Shown in pieces: positions 1-9,200 of a DNA stretch of 34,774 nucleotides. A model generated the notes under the pieces. It saw only the letters and a program-made list of their open reading frames with translations, did no database searches and was not told where the DNA came from. The DNA comes from Pseudonocardia nigra (lineage in GTDB: Bacteria > Actinomycetota > Actinomycetes > Mycobacteriales > Pseudonocardiaceae). Position 1 is the first letter of the stretch. Every line of letters begins with the position of its first letter. Made by a program: the position numbers and the translations under genes. The stretch lies in the NCBI RefSeq assembly GCF_019396355.1, contig NZ_JAHKRK010000062.1, positions 1 to 34,774 of the forward strand. Reading direction: 5' to 3'.

Positions 1-141
1 CCACGGGCGCTCCACCTTGACGCCGGCTCCGGGGCGCCGCCAGGCACACCACACGACGAGGAACAACAAACAATCACGAACTGGTGCTTGACCGGGGCTC
101 CCGCCACAGATAAGTGCCGTTCGCGCGGCCGCCGCCGGGCG
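1..141. other. window edge, no gene recognised
   Basis: No reading frame here has a convincing start, ribosome site or recognisable product. The stretch lies downstream of the reductase gene that ends at 142. It contains a slightly A-rich patch near 60-75 but no clear terminator hairpin. Confidence 0.5.
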
Positions 142-741
142 TCAGCGGACCCGGTCGTACAACAGGCAGATCGCCCCGCTGTCCGTCGTGGACAGGTCGG
201 TGAGGCTCCACGAGGACGCGGGCAGCCCGTCCGGGAAGAACCGCGCGCCGCCGCCCACCAGCTCCGGGCACAGGACGATGCTCAGCCGGTCGAGCTCGTC
301 CGCCTCCAGCAGCGCCCGGATCACGCTGCCGCTGGACATCACCCAGATGTCGCCGCCGTCCTGCCGGCGCAGCTCCTTCACCACGGACGCCGGGTCGCTC
401 TCGGCGAGGCGGGAGTTCTGCCAGGTCGCCTCGGTCAGCGTGGTCGAGAACACCACCTTGTCCGCCGCGTCGAGCCACCGGGAGAACGCGCGGACGCGGG
501 GGTCGGCGCTCTCGTCGTCGGCGACGGTCGGCCAGTAACCGCCGAAGCCTTCGTAGTTCTTGCGGCCGAGCAGCACGGTGGTGGACGTGCTCATCAGGCG
601 CTCGAGGAGGTCCAGGGCGCCGTCCGAGACGGCGTGGGCGCCGACCCAGCCCATGTCGTGGTCGCCACCGGGGCCGGTCGAGCGGCCGTCGAGGGAGAGG
701 GAGATGTTGCCGACGACGGTGCGGGTGCCGCTGCGGGTCAT
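142..741 (-). CDS. dihydrofolate reductase family protein (RibD C-terminal fold)
   Basis: A 199-residue protein of the RibD_C / dihydrofolate-reductase-like superfamily, expected to be a cytosolic NAD(P)H-dependent reductase of unknown substrate. The N-terminal strand (VVGNISLSLDGR) and the following GDHDMGW segment are typical of this family, as are the LLGRKNYEGF motif near residue 58 and the C-terminal LVGGGARFFPDGLP segment. The frame stays open upstream, but the ATG at 741 has a perfect AGGAGG six bases upstream, so I start there. It is divergent from the LuxR-type regulator at 846, with about 100 bp between them, so that regulator is a plausible controller. Family members are often annotated only as 'dihydrofolate reductase family protein'; true folate reduction is not implied. 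Confidence 0.9.
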   Translation of the reverse strand: MTRSGTRTVVGNISLSLDGRSTGPGGDHDMGWVGAHAVSDGALDLLERLMSTSTTVLLGRKNYEGFGGYWPTVADDESADPRVRAFSRWLDAADKVVFSTTLTEATWQNSRLAESDPASVVKELRRQDGGDIWVMSSGSVIRALLEADELDRLSIVLCPELVGGGARFFPDGLPASSWSLTDLSTTDSGAICLLYDRVR

Positions 742-845
742 GGTGTTCCTCCTGGTCAGGTCGGAGTTGATCTGGTGACGGAGGCAATGGTCGTCGCGGG
801 GCTGCCGCGGAACATCTGCCAGGTGGCCGATATGCCGCTGTCCCC

Positions 846-3551
846 ATGGCCGATCCGGTGCCAGACTCCGCGGCGATGTCCGAGGCCCATCACCTGCCGC
901 CCGAGCTGACGTCGTTCGTCGGGCGCGAGGCCGAGCTCGCGGCCGTGGCCGAGGCGGTGGTCGCCGGGCGGCTGCTGACGCTCGTGGGCCCCGGAGGGTG
1001 CGGGAAGACGCGGCTCGCCGCGCGGACCGCGGTACGGCAGGCGCCGGAGTGGCCGGACGGCGTCTGGTGGGTGGACCTGGCCGCCGAGAGCGACGCCGAC
1101 GCGGTCGCCGCCCGCGTCGCGGACGCCCTGGGCGTCCTCGTGCCCGGCGAACCGCAGGCACCGGCGGCGGTGCTGGCGCAGCTGCGGCACCGTGCGCTGC
1201 TGCTCGTCCTCGACAACTGCGAGCACGTCCTGCCGGGCGTGGCGCGCCTGGCCGCAGCCGTGCTCGAACGCTGCCCAGACGTCGGGCTGCTCGCCACCAG
1301 CCAAGCGACGATCGGGGTCTCGGGCGAGCGCGTCTGGCGCGTTCCTCCGCTGTCCCTCGCCGACGCGCTCGCGCTGTTCCTGGACCGTGCGGGAGCGCAG
1401 AGCGTCGACGGTCCGGCGCACACGGCCGCGCGGCGCGTGTGCGACCGACTGGACCGGCTTCCGCTGGCCGTCGAGCTGGCCGCGGGCTGGGCGGGGACCC
1501 TGTCCCCCGCGCAGATCGCCGAGTCCCTCGCCGAGCCGTTCACGCTGCTGACCGGCGGGCCGCGGAACGCACCGTTCCGGCAGCAGACGCTGGAGAGCTC
1601 GCTGCGGTGGAGCCACGACCTGCTCGACGACGAGGAGCGCGCGCTCTTCCGGCGGCTCGGTGCCTTCGAGCCGGGGTTCACGGCGGACGCCGCGCGAAGA
1701 GTGTGCGCGACCCCGCCGCTCGACGAGGCACGCACCCTGTGCGCCCTGCGCGGACTGATCGACGAGTCGCTGGTGATCGCCGACACGGGCGGACCCGCGG
1801 CGCGGTACCGGATGCTTGACGTCATCCGGCGGTACGCGCTGGTGCGGCTCGAGGAGTCCGGCGAGGCCGACCGCACCCACGATCGGCACCTCGACGCCTA
1901 CCTCGACCTCGCCGAAGGTCTCCTGCCGCTGCTCGACACCGACAAGGACGCCTGGCGCCGGGAGGTGGGAGCCGACTACGCGAACGTCCGCGCCGCCATC
2001 GCCCGCGGCCTCTCCCGGGAGGACACGGAACGCGGCCGCCGCCTCGCCGTCGCGACGGCATGGCTCTGGCACCTCGAAGCCCGTGGCGCCGAGGGCCTGC
2101 GGCTGCTGCGCCGAGCCGTCGACCGGGCGGGGGACGAGCAGAGCGGCCTGCAGGCCCGGGTCCTCGCGGCGGTGGCGCTGGTGGCCGACACCGCGGAGGC
2201 CGGCGAGGAGGGCTACGCCGCGGCCGCGGCCGCCGAGGTGCTGGCGAGCCGGTTCGGCGACGCCGCCACCGTCCGGTGGGCCCGCCTCCTCGGCGCGATC
2301 GGCACGCTGGGCAGGGACCTCGGGACGACCTACGAGCGGGCGGTCGACGTGCGGGACGACGCACGCCGGGCAGGCGATCGCGTCGTCGCCGATCACACAC
2401 AGGTCCTCGTCGGGTTGGTCCACCTCGTGCGTGACGAGGACGACCGGGCGATCGGCGAACTCGGCGCCGCGCTCGAGGGACTCCTGGCGCGCCACGACCG
2501 CGGGGTCGCGGCCACGGCACTGGCCTGCACGGCGGTCGCGTCGACCCACCGTGGCCGGCTGGCCGACGCCGCCGACCTCGCCGGGCGCGCGGTGGCGACG
2601 GCGCAGCCGCTCCGCGACTTCCACCGGGTCGGTTCCGCGCTGAGCGTTTTGGCCGAGGTCCGCGCGCTGCAGGGCGACCTCGACGCCGCCCAGCAGGCCC
2701 TCGAACCCGTGCGGAAGCTCATCGACGACTCGGGACTGTCCCCGTTCATCCCCGGCTGGGAACGGGCGGGCGCCCGGCTGGCGCTGTGGTCCGGGCGGCC
2801 GGACCTCGCCGTGCAGTGGTGCCGCCGGGAGGGCGGCGCGCCGTCGGCCGACGACGCCCTCACCCCCGACACGCAGGTCGTGCTGGCCGCCGCGCTGCGA
2901 CTGGAGGGCGAGCAGGCCCGGGCACACCTGCTGGTGGCAGGCGTGGAGAAGATCGCCGAGGCGATGGCCATGCCGCGCGTGCGTGCCGATTCCGTCGAGC
3001 AGCGGGCCCATCTGCTGGCGGACGACGACCCGGACGCGGCCGTCGCAGCTCACCACGAATCGCTGCGCCTCAGGACCGAGCACGGCCTCGTCCTGGGATG
3101 TGTCGACAGCCTGGAAGCCCTCGCGCTCATGGCGTGCCGGCGCGACGCGGTCGAGTTCGCTGCGGTGCTGCTGGGCGCGGCCGAGCGGGCCCGCGCCGAA
3201 TCGGGATACGCGGCAGGCTCCTCCCGGCACCCGCTCCTCGACGATCCCGCCGTGGGCGAGGCCGTCGCCCGCGGGCGGGAGATGGACCTTCGTGCGGCGG
3301 CGGCGTACGCGGGCCGGGCGCGAGGTGCGCGCGGGCGGCCCACATCGGGCTGGGGCAGCCTCACGCCGACCGAGCGCGAGGTCGTCGAGCTGGCCGTGCA
3401 GGGGCTGTCGAACCCGGAGATCGGCACGCGGCTCTTCATGAGCCGGGGGACGGTGAAGACCCACCTGGCGCACGTCTACGCCAAGCTCGCGGTGGCCAAT
3501 CGCACCGAGCTGGCCCGCCTCGCAACCCGGGAACACGCTCCCCGTTCCTGA
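846..3551 (+). CDS. large ATPase transcriptional regulator, LuxR family (LAL/AfsR-like)
   Basis: A 901-residue multidomain activator. Residues 23-300 form an NB-ARC/AAA-like nucleotide-binding module: TSFVGRE at 22-28, Walker A GPGGCGKT at 48-55 and Walker B LLLVLDNCEH with the acid at 123. The middle (about 350-800) is helical and TPR-like. The last 64 residues are a LuxR/GerE helix-turn-helix (LTPTERE ... SNPEIGTRLFMSRGTVKTHL). Known family members couple ATP binding to activation of a nearby or secondary-metabolite gene. The ATG at 846 has no strong ribosome site; a second in-frame ATG at 876 (MSEAHH) would remove ten residues and keep every domain. It is divergent from the reductase gene at 142-741, which is the simplest candidate target. 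Confidence 0.92.
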   Translation: MADPVPDSAAMSEAHHLPPELTSFVGREAELAAVAEAVVAGRLLTLVGPGGCGKTRLAARTAVRQAPEWPDGVWWVDLAAESDADAVAARVADALGVLVPGEPQAPAAVLAQLRHRALLLVLDNCEHVLPGVARLAAAVLERCPDVGLLATSQATIGVSGERVWRVPPLSLADALALFLDRAGAQSVDGPAHTAARRVCDRLDRLPLAVELAAGWAGTLSPAQIAESLAEPFTLLTGGPRNAPFRQQTLESSLRWSHDLLDDEERALFRRLGAFEPGFTADAARRVCATPPLDEARTLCALRGLIDESLVIADTGGPAARYRMLDVIRRYALVRLEESGEADRTHDRHLDAYLDLAEGLLPLLDTDKDAWRREVGADYANVRAAIARGLSREDTERGRRLAVATAWLWHLEARGAEGLRLLRRAVDRAGDEQSGLQARVLAAVALVADTAEAGEEGYAAAAAAEVLASRFGDAATVRWARLLGAIGTLGRDLGTTYERAVDVRDDARRAGDRVVADHTQVLVGLVHLVRDEDDRAIGELGAALEGLLARHDRGVAATALACTAVASTHRGRLADAADLAGRAVATAQPLRDFHRVGSALSVLAEVRALQGDLDAAQQALEPVRKLIDDSGLSPFIPGWERAGARLALWSGRPDLAVQWCRREGGAPSADDALTPDTQVVLAAALRLEGEQARAHLLVAGVEKIAEAMAMPRVRADSVEQRAHLLADDDPDAAVAAHHESLRLRTEHGLVLGCVDSLEALALMACRRDAVEFAAVLLGAAERARAESGYAAGSSRHPLLDDPAVGEAVARGREMDLRAAAAYAGRARGARGRPTSGWGSLTPTEREVVELAVQGLSNPEIGTRLFMSRGTVKTHLAHVYAKLAVANRTELARLATREHAPRS

Positions 3552-3601
3552 CGGCGGCACGTGGCCCCGCCCTGCGGGCAGGGAGCCGGGACACTGGCCG
3601 G

Positions 3602-4297
3602 ATGGGCTCACCGACGACACCCGCACCCGACGATCCGCAGCACCGCCCGCCCGCGGACGACCCGCGGCTCGACCTCGTCGCGGGGTCCGTCGAACTGCGC
3701 CACGGCCGGCTCGAGTTCGTCCGCCCGCGGGAGGCCACCGCACTGCTCTACGAGGAGGACGTGGCGGCCGACCAGGCCTACCCGCCGTACTGGGCGGAGG
3801 TGTGGCCGAGCGGGGTCGAGCTCGCGTACGCGGTGTCGGCGCGGGAGTGGGCCGGGGCGAGTGTCCTCGAGCTGGGCTGCGGTCTGGGTCTACCGGCCGT
3901 CGCGGCCGCGCTCGGCGGCGGGGAGGTGCTCGCCACGGACCGCTCCCCCGACGCACTCGCGTTCGCCGCGGTCAACGCCGAGCGCAACGGCGTGGCGATC
4001 GGGACGGCCGTGTGCTCGTGGGCGGAGCCGGCGCCGGTCACCGAGGCTGCGCCGTGGCGGCTCGTGCTCGCCGCCGACGTGCTGTACGGGCAGCGCAACA
4101 TCGCGGAGCTGCTCGCGCTGCTCCCACGGCTCGTCGACGACGGCGGCGAGGTGTGGATCGCCGACCCGCAGCGGCCGCTCGCCGGGGAGTTCCTGGCCGC
4201 CGCGCGGCGGGACTGGGACACCGTGACCACGGCCGCGACCCGGGACGACGGGGTGCGGCTCCACCGGTTGGCCGCTCCGCGCACGAACCTGCGTTGA
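3602..4297 (+). CDS. class I SAM-dependent methyltransferase (Methyltransf_16/Nnt1-like)
   Basis: A 231-residue cytosolic methyltransferase. The SAM-binding motif I is VLELGCGLGLPAVAAA (about residues 87-102), followed by motif II with an acidic tip (VLATDRSPDAL). The segment ADVLYGQRN is the post-II motif typical of the lysine/nicotinamide-type Methyltransf_16 group, and YPPYWAEVWPSG before motif I is also characteristic of that group. The substrate cannot be read from sequence. The ATG at 3602 begins about 50 bp after the LuxR regulator stops, in the same direction, preceded by a weak GGCCGG, so co-transcription is possible. The gene ends just before a strong inverted repeat that separates it from the convergent small membrane protein gene. 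Confidence 0.88.
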   Translation: MGSPTTPAPDDPQHRPPADDPRLDLVAGSVELRHGRLEFVRPREATALLYEEDVAADQAYPPYWAEVWPSGVELAYAVSAREWAGASVLELGCGLGLPAVAAALGGGEVLATDRSPDALAFAAVNAERNGVAIGTAVCSWAEPAPVTEAAPWRLVLAADVLYGQRNIAELLALLPRLVDDGGEVWIADPQRPLAGEFLAAARRDWDTVTTAATRDDGVRLHRLAAPRTNLR

Positions 4298-4304
4298 AGC
4301 GAAT

Positions 4305-4338
4305 CGGCCCCTCACCCGTCGAGCACGGTGAGGGGCCG
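4305..4338. terminator. bidirectional terminator hairpin between convergent genes
   Basis: A perfect 12-bp inverted repeat, CGGCCCCTCACC (4305-4316) and GGTGAGGGGCCG (4327-4338), with a 10-base loop. It sits exactly between two convergent stop codons (4297 and 4359). There is no T tract, as is common in high-GC actinomycetes, so termination by the stem alone or with Rho is inferred from position and symmetry. Confidence 0.75.
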
Positions 4339-4358
4339 CTTCCGGTCCGGGCCGGGCA

Positions 4359-4625
4359 TCAGTGGAGCTGCTCGCGCTTGTTGCGTCCGGCGATCGCCTC
4401 CGCGGTCCCCACGAGCAGGACGGCGGCGATGACCGCGACGACGAAGCCGAGCACGTTGAGCTCGAAGATGCTACCGGTGCCGAGCAGGCTGGCGATCGAG
4501 CCTCCGATCACGGAACCCACCAGGCCGAGCAGGAGGGTCGCGATCCAGCCGAGGTTCTGCTTGCCGGGCTTGATGAGCCGGGCCAGTGCACCGATGATCA
4601 GGCCGGCGACGATGAAACCGATCAT
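4359..4625 (-). CDS. GlsB/YeaQ/YmgE family small stress membrane protein
   Basis: An 88-residue, very hydrophobic protein with three predicted membrane helices: residues 1-18, a second with a glycine-zipper pattern (LLLGLVGSVIGGSIASLLG), and a third rich in valine and alanine (about 58-78). It ends in a short basic tail. This matches the transglycosylase-associated / GlsB-YeaQ-YmgE family, which is stress-induced in several bacteria but of unresolved biochemical role. I start at the ATG at 4625, which has AGGAG five bases upstream; a GTG two codons earlier (4631) is possible but sits inside that site. It is a monocistronic unit divergent from the acetyl esterase gene. Confidence 0.9.
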   Translation of the reverse strand: MIGFIVAGLIIGALARLIKPGKQNLGWIATLLLGLVGSVIGGSIASLLGTGSIFELNVLGFVVAVIAAVLLVGTAEAIAGRNKREQLH

Positions 4626-4843
4626 GAACACTCCTCACGTCTCGGGTGGGCGTGGGCCTGGCGACCGGCGGCCGCAGGCGGAAGGCTTCGGCGCCACCCG
4701 AACTCCGGGGTATCCCGTTGCACTCGTTCTTGAACGTGGCCGCGCGACGGCCACGTTCCGGCGTGATCGAACTCGCGGGACCGGCCGCCCGGCGCGGTGC
4801 CATGCTCCCCGGGACACGTAGCCGACCCACCGACAGGAGTCCC

Positions 4844-5821
4844 GTGGCACGCAGCGACCTCTCCCTCGACGAGCTCACCGCCTACCGCCCGGACGTGCGC
4901 GAGCCTGCCGACTTCGACGCCTTTTGGGCCCGCACGCTGGACGAGACCAGGGCGCACGACCTGGACGTCCGCGCGGACGAGGTCGCCACCCCGTACACCA
5001 CGGTCACGGTCCGCGACGTGAGCTTCCGCGGGTTCGGCGGCGACCGGATCGGCGCGTGGTTCACGACTCCCCGTGGGCACGAGGGCCCACTGCCCGCGGT
5101 CGTCGAGTTCATCGGCTACAACGGCGGGCGCGACCTGCCCGGTGAGGCGCTGCACTGGGCCAGCGCGGGGTACGCGCACCTGCTCGTCGACACGCGCGGG
5201 CAGGGGGCCCGGTGGGGCGGGGGCGGGCGCACCGCCGACCCGCACGGCTCCGGGCCGAGCACCCCCGGGTTCATGACCCGCGGCATCGAGCACGCCGACA
5301 CCTACTTCTACCGGCGCGTCTTCACCGACGGCGTCCGGGCGGTGGAGGCGGTGCGCACCCTGCCGGGGGTGGACGCGGCACGGGTGGCGGTGCAGGGGAT
5401 CAGCCAGGGCGGCGGGATCAGCCTCGCCGTGGCGGGCCTCGTCCCGGACCTCGTGGCGGCGATGCCGGACGTCCCGTTCCTCTGCCACTTCGAGCGGGCG
5501 CTGGACATCTGCGACAAGGACCCGTTCGCCGAGATCACCCGCTACCTGTCGGTGCACCGCGCCCGGGCCGACGAGGTGCTGGACACGCTCGCGTACTTCG
5601 ACGCGGTCAACTTCGCCCGCCGCGCCTCCGCGCCCGCGTTCTTCTCGGTGGCCCTCATGGACATGGTCTGCCCGCCCTCCACCGTGTACGCCGCATACAA
5701 CCACTACGCGGGCCGGGACAAGGACGTCGCCGTCTACCGCTTCAACGACCACGAGGGCGGGCAGTCCTACCAGCGCCAGGCCCAGATCCGCCGGCTGGGC
5801 GAGCTCCTGGGCCGCTCCTGA
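4844..5821 (+). CDS. acetyl xylan esterase / cephalosporin-C deacetylase family (AXE1)
   Basis: A 325-residue alpha/beta hydrolase of the AXE1 (CE7) family, which removes acetyl groups from small oligosaccharides and cephalosporins in the cytosol. The nucleophile elbow GISQGG places the catalytic serine at 187. The acid is probably Asp273 in LMDMVCPP and the histidine His303 in NDHEGG, the spacing normal for this family (usual length about 320). RGQGARWGGG near 118-128 is another family signature. The GTG at 4844 follows ACAGGAGTCCC, a good ribosome site, and gives the family-length N-terminus; longer frames starting upstream add low-complexity sequence only. No secretion signal is seen. The neighbours do not identify a sugar pathway. 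Confidence 0.92.
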   Translation: MARSDLSLDELTAYRPDVREPADFDAFWARTLDETRAHDLDVRADEVATPYTTVTVRDVSFRGFGGDRIGAWFTTPRGHEGPLPAVVEFIGYNGGRDLPGEALHWASAGYAHLLVDTRGQGARWGGGGRTADPHGSGPSTPGFMTRGIEHADTYFYRRVFTDGVRAVEAVRTLPGVDAARVAVQGISQGGGISLAVAGLVPDLVAAMPDVPFLCHFERALDICDKDPFAEITRYLSVHRARADEVLDTLAYFDAVNFARRASAPAFFSVALMDMVCPPSTVYAAYNHYAGRDKDVAVYRFNDHEGGQSYQRQAQIRRLGELLGRS

Positions 5822-5838
5822 ACGTCAGGCGGGGCGGG

Positions 5839-7204
5839 TCAGCGGCGCACGGCGTGCGCAGGCACCTTCTTCGCCACGGCCTTCTCCGAGCCCGCGCCGG
5901 TCAGTGCCCGCACCTCCATCTCGGCGTGCCGGGTGGCCGCGGCCGGCTCCCGGCCGCCGAGGAACGTGCCGATGATCCCCAGCAGGAACGACGCCGGGAT
6001 CGACACCAGCCCGGGGTTCGACAGCGGGAAGACCGCGATGTCGACGGACGGGATCATCGAGGTGGGGCTGCCGGTCACGGCGGGCGACAGGACGATCAGC
6101 AGCACGCAGATCACGAGCCCGCCGTAGATGCTGAACAGCGCCCCGGTGGTGTTGAACCGCCTCCAGAACAGCGAGTAGAGGATGGTCGGCAGGTTCGCCG
6201 AGGCCGCCACGGCGAACGCCAGCGCCACGAGGAACGCCACGTTCTGGTTGCGGGCGAGGATGCCGGCCGCCACCGCCACGACGCCGACGCCGACCGCGGT
6301 GCGGCGGGCGACGCGGACCTCCGCGTCCGGGGCCGCCGTCCCGCACTTGATCACGTTGGCGTACACGTCGTGCGCGAACGACGCCGACGCCGTGATCGTC
6401 AGCCCGGCCACCACGGCGAGGATCGTCGCGAACGCGATCGCCGAGATGATGCCCAGCAGCAGTTCCCCGCCGAGCTGGTAGGCCAGCAGCGGCGCCGCCG
6501 GAGTTGGTGCCGCCGGGCGCGGTGGAGATGCGCTGCGCGCCCCCGGGCACCAGCGCGGCCGCGCCGTAGCCCAGCACCAGGGAGAACAGGTAGAAGATCC
6601 CGATCAGCCAGATCGCCCACACCACCGACCGACGGGCCTCCTTGGCGTTCGGCACCGTGTAGAAGCGCATCAGGATGTGCGGCAGGCCCGCCGTCCCGAG
6701 CACCAGCGCCAGGCCGAGCGACAAGAAGTCGATCTTCGCGAGGTCGGACGCGCCGAACTGCAGCCCGGGGATCAGCAGCCGCTCGCCCAGCTCCTTCGTG
6801 CCGGACGACGTCTCGATGGACGGGTTGGCCTCCACCGCCTCGCCGAGGAGCGCGGACAGGTCGAACGCGAACCGGCCGAGCACCCACGTCACGAGCGTGG
6901 CGGCGCCGACGAGCAGCAGGCCGGCCTTGATGATCTGCACCCAGGTGGTGCCCTTCATCCCGCCCACGAGCACGTAGACGATCATCAGGATGCCGACGAT
7001 GGCGATCACGATGCCCTGGCCCAGGGTGTTGCTGTTGGGGATCTGCAGCAGCAGCGCCACCAGCGCGCCGGCACCGGCCATCTGCGCCAGCAGGTAGAAG
7101 AACGACACCACCAACGTCGACGTCGCCGCCGCAGCCCGCACCGGACGCTGCCGCATCCGGAACGCCAGCACGTCCCCCATCGTGAACTTCCCGGTGTTCC
7201 GCAT
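5839..7204 (-). pseudogene. decayed cation/acetate symporter (ActP-like, SSS family)
   Basis: Two adjoining reading frames together encode most of a sodium:solute symporter closely resembling ActP. The first part, from 7204, starts at MRNTGKFTMGDVLAFR, which in full-length ActP lies after roughly 130 residues and the first membrane helices, so the 5' end is missing. The frame then breaks near 6499-6502: after PGGTNS the normal continuation AAPLLAYQLGGELLLG appears only in the next frame, as expected for one extra base in a GGCGG run. The second part continues with VVAGLTITASASFAHDVYAN to the stop at 5839. The sequence upstream of 7204 does not encode the lost helices in any frame. The usual DUF485 partner is absent. 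Loss of function is inferred; the single-base shift alone could be a sequencing error, but the truncation is not explained that way. Confidence 0.85.
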
Positions 7205-7665
7205 CGTGTTGTCCTCGCCGCCGATCCCGTCCGGGACCGCGACGAGACGTCTCAGCTGCCCGACCGGCCGCCGCGCGGCCGTTGCCCGGCCCGGCGCGAC
7301 CGGACCCGGTACCGCTGTCTCCGCGGTCGGTGCAACGAACCTGCGGCGGCGCGGATGCGACCAGGGGTGACAAGATGATCACCGTTGGGCACGGTGGGCA
7401 CCCCCGGTCCGACGGCCGTGGCCACGATCAGGTGCTCCCGTCGCTGTGACGAGAAAGCGGCAACGGCGGGAACGCGACCGCGTGGTGCTGATCAGCGCGC
7501 CGGACTCGCCGTTGGCGCCACCGGCACGTGGATCACCGATCGTGGCCGCGACCCTCACCCGGATGCGCCGTCACACCTTCGAGTGGTCCCGGCGCGTCGC
7601 TCACGGCCCGTGGCCCCTCCGGTCGCCCGACCGGCGCCGCCCGAGGCGTCACCAGGGTCGGTGGC
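7205..7665. other. gene-poor stretch between symporter remnant and small ORF
   Basis: About 460 bp with no gene I can support. Open frames exist on both strands, but they are basic, proline-rich and lack ribosome sites. It does not carry the missing front of the symporter. It probably includes the breakpoint that removed it. Confidence 0.4.
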
Positions 7666-7821
7666 GTGAGCCGCACCGAGCGTGCCGATCTCGGCCAGGT
7701 GGCGTACGAGCGGGCCACCGAGGACGTGCGGGACTTGGGTCGCGCAGCGGCAGCCGGCCGGACGCCGCCCGTCGACGCCGAAGTGCGGGACGCGGTGGCC
7801 GCGGCGCTGGAGGCGGCCTGA
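7666..7821 (+). CDS. small hypothetical acidic protein
   Basis: A possible 51-residue protein starting at GTG 7666 (SRTERADLGQVAYERATEDV...), rich in Ala, Glu and Asp with a helical pattern. Codon third positions are strongly G/C, like real genes here. The ribosome site (AGGGTCGGTGGC) is weak and I recognise no family. It converges on the Scr1-type regulator and stops only 7 bp before that gene's stop. It may be a genuine small partner of the regulator module or a chance frame. Confidence 0.4.
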   Translation: MSRTERADLGQVAYERATEDVRDLGRAAAAGRTPPVDAEVRDAVAAALEAA

Positions 7822-7828
7822 CGGCGGA

Positions 7829-8734
7829 TCAGTGCTCGCCGATCAGCCTCCGCAGCACGTCCTTCGACCGCAGTGGCGTCTCCGCCTGGACGCTGACGCG
7901 CTCCATTACCGCGAGGTAGTCCTCCACCTCGGGGCGCTTGTCCAGGTAGACGGCGCTGTTGAGCTGTTCGAGGTACACGACGTCGGGCAGGTCCGGCTCG
8001 GCGAACCGGAGGATCGTGAACGGGCCGCCGGCCGCGGCGTGCCCGCCGAAGCGGAAGGGCAGCACCTGCACCGTGACGTTCGGTAGCGCGGTCATCTCGA
8101 GCAGGTGCTCCAGCTGGGCGCGCATCACGCCGCGGGAGCCGAAGGGACGGATCAACGCGGCCTCGTCGAGCACCGCCCACAGCTGCGGAGCGCCGGGCTC
8201 GGTGAGGATCTTCTGCCGGGCGATCCGCAGGTGCACGCGCCGGTCGATCTCGTAGGCCGACTCGGCCCCGTGCCCGACCAGGATGACGTTGCGGGCGTAC
8301 TCCTCGGTCTGCAGCAGCCCCGGCACGAACTGCACCTGGTAGGTGCGGATGAAGGTGGCTGCCTGCTCGAGGCCGAGGTACATCTCGAACCAGCTCGGCA
8401 GCACGTCGCCGTGCTGGTGCCACCAGCCCCTGGCGTTCGCGCGCCTGGCCAGCCCGAGGTACTCCTCGCGCTCCTGCTCGTCGGTGACGCCGTATAGGGT
8501 GAGGAGGTCGACGATGTCGCGCTCCTTGAACCCGACCCGCCCCAGCTCCAGCCTGCTGATCTTGGCGTGGGAGGCACGGATCGCGTCGCCCGCCGCCTCC
8601 CGGCTGATCCCGCTCGCCTCGCGCAGCCTGCGCAGCTGGGTGCCCAGGACGATCCGCAGGACGGTGGGACCGCCCTGCTGGGCCGGGTCGAGCGGTCCGA
8701 TCCGGGGGCCGACGCCCGACGGCTCCGGCTTCAC
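7829..8734 (-). CDS. helix-turn-helix regulator, Scr1/DUF5753 family
   Basis: A 301-residue XRE-type regulator. Residues about 27-85 form the helix-turn-helix (GTQLRRLREASGISREAAGD ... KISRLELG), and residues about 110-295 are the DUF5753 domain, with signatures WFEMYLGLEQAA, QFVPGLLQTEEYAR and a C-terminal YLEQLNSAVYLDK. Proteins of this type are abundant in actinomycetes, usually paired with a DUF397 protein, and are described as antitoxin-like or developmental regulators. I start at GTG 8734, which has GAGGAG six bases upstream. The partner DUF397 gene lies upstream on the same strand, 193 bp away, the reverse of the order usually seen. The targets are unknown. Confidence 0.9.
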   Translation of the reverse strand: MKPEPSGVGPRIGPLDPAQQGGPTVLRIVLGTQLRRLREASGISREAAGDAIRASHAKISRLELGRVGFKERDIVDLLTLYGVTDEQEREEYLGLARRANARGWWHQHGDVLPSWFEMYLGLEQAATFIRTYQVQFVPGLLQTEEYARNVILVGHGAESAYEIDRRVHLRIARQKILTEPGAPQLWAVLDEAALIRPFGSRGVMRAQLEHLLEMTALPNVTVQVLPFRFGGHAAAGGPFTILRFAEPDLPDVVYLEQLNSAVYLDKRPEVEDYLAVMERVSVQAETPLRSKDVLRRLIGEH

Positions 8735-8927
8735 GGCGCTCTCCTCACGGGCGACCCGTCCTGACGACTCGGCGGCCCGGAGGCCGCAGCGGCACACCGG
8801 CCGGCGGCGACGCCACCTCCGGCGGTCGGAGCATAGCCCGCTCGAGGGTGCATGGCCGGGCCTCGCCGGCGCTCGTCGACCGCATCAAGCAAACGCGCTG
8901 TGCCCGATGGTGAGCTCGCAAGCTCGC

Positions 8928-9173
8928 TCACGAGACGAGGTCGTCGAACTCCCCGTCCTTCGCCCCGCGGATGAACGCCGCGATCTCGGCGGGCGTGTAG
9001 ATCAGGGCGGGGCCCTTGGGGTCGCGCGAGTTGCGGACCGCGACCTCCCCGCCCGGGAGGTGGGCCAGCTCGACGCAGTCGCCGTTGGGGTTGCTGGCCC
9101 GGCTCTTCCGCCAGGTGACGGGGCCGAGGTCCGGTGCGAGCGCCCTGAGCGCCCTGTTGTCGTGCTGGGGCAT
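8928..9173 (-). CDS. DUF397 domain-containing protein
   Basis: An 81-residue protein containing essentially one DUF397 domain: WRKSRASNPNGDCVELAHLPGGEVAVRNSRDPKGPALIY and a C-terminal AAFIRGAKDGEFD segment. These small proteins accompany DUF5753 regulators in Streptomyces and Pseudonocardiaceae; their biochemical role is not established. The ATG at 9173 is preceded by GGAGGGTCGAC. The open frame runs on upstream through the 12-bp repeat array, which would add a His/Leu repeat, but no ribosome site supports that longer form. It probably shares transcription with the downstream regulator at 7829-8734. Confidence 0.9.
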   Translation of the reverse strand: MPQHDNRALRALAPDLGPVTWRKSRASNPNGDCVELAHLPGGEVAVRNSRDPKGPALIYTPAEIAAFIRGAKDGEFDDLVS

Positions 9174-9200
9174 GTCGACCCTCCGTGCCGTGGGCATCAA

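Noticed and set aside
756..3956. 1066-residue minus-strand open frame
   Set aside because: It is the antisense shadow of the LuxR regulator and methyltransferase genes; composition is Arg/Gly/Pro-rich with no domain, and the sense strand has clear families.
7446..7919. 157-residue plus-strand ORF in the gap before the Scr1 regulator
   Set aside because: Basic, repetitive translation with no ribosome site or family, and it runs antisense into the regulator gene.
8910..8931. Terminator hairpin after the DUF397 gene
   Set aside because: The GTGAGC/GCTCAC pairing overlaps the stop codon and competes with an inner stem; too weak to list.
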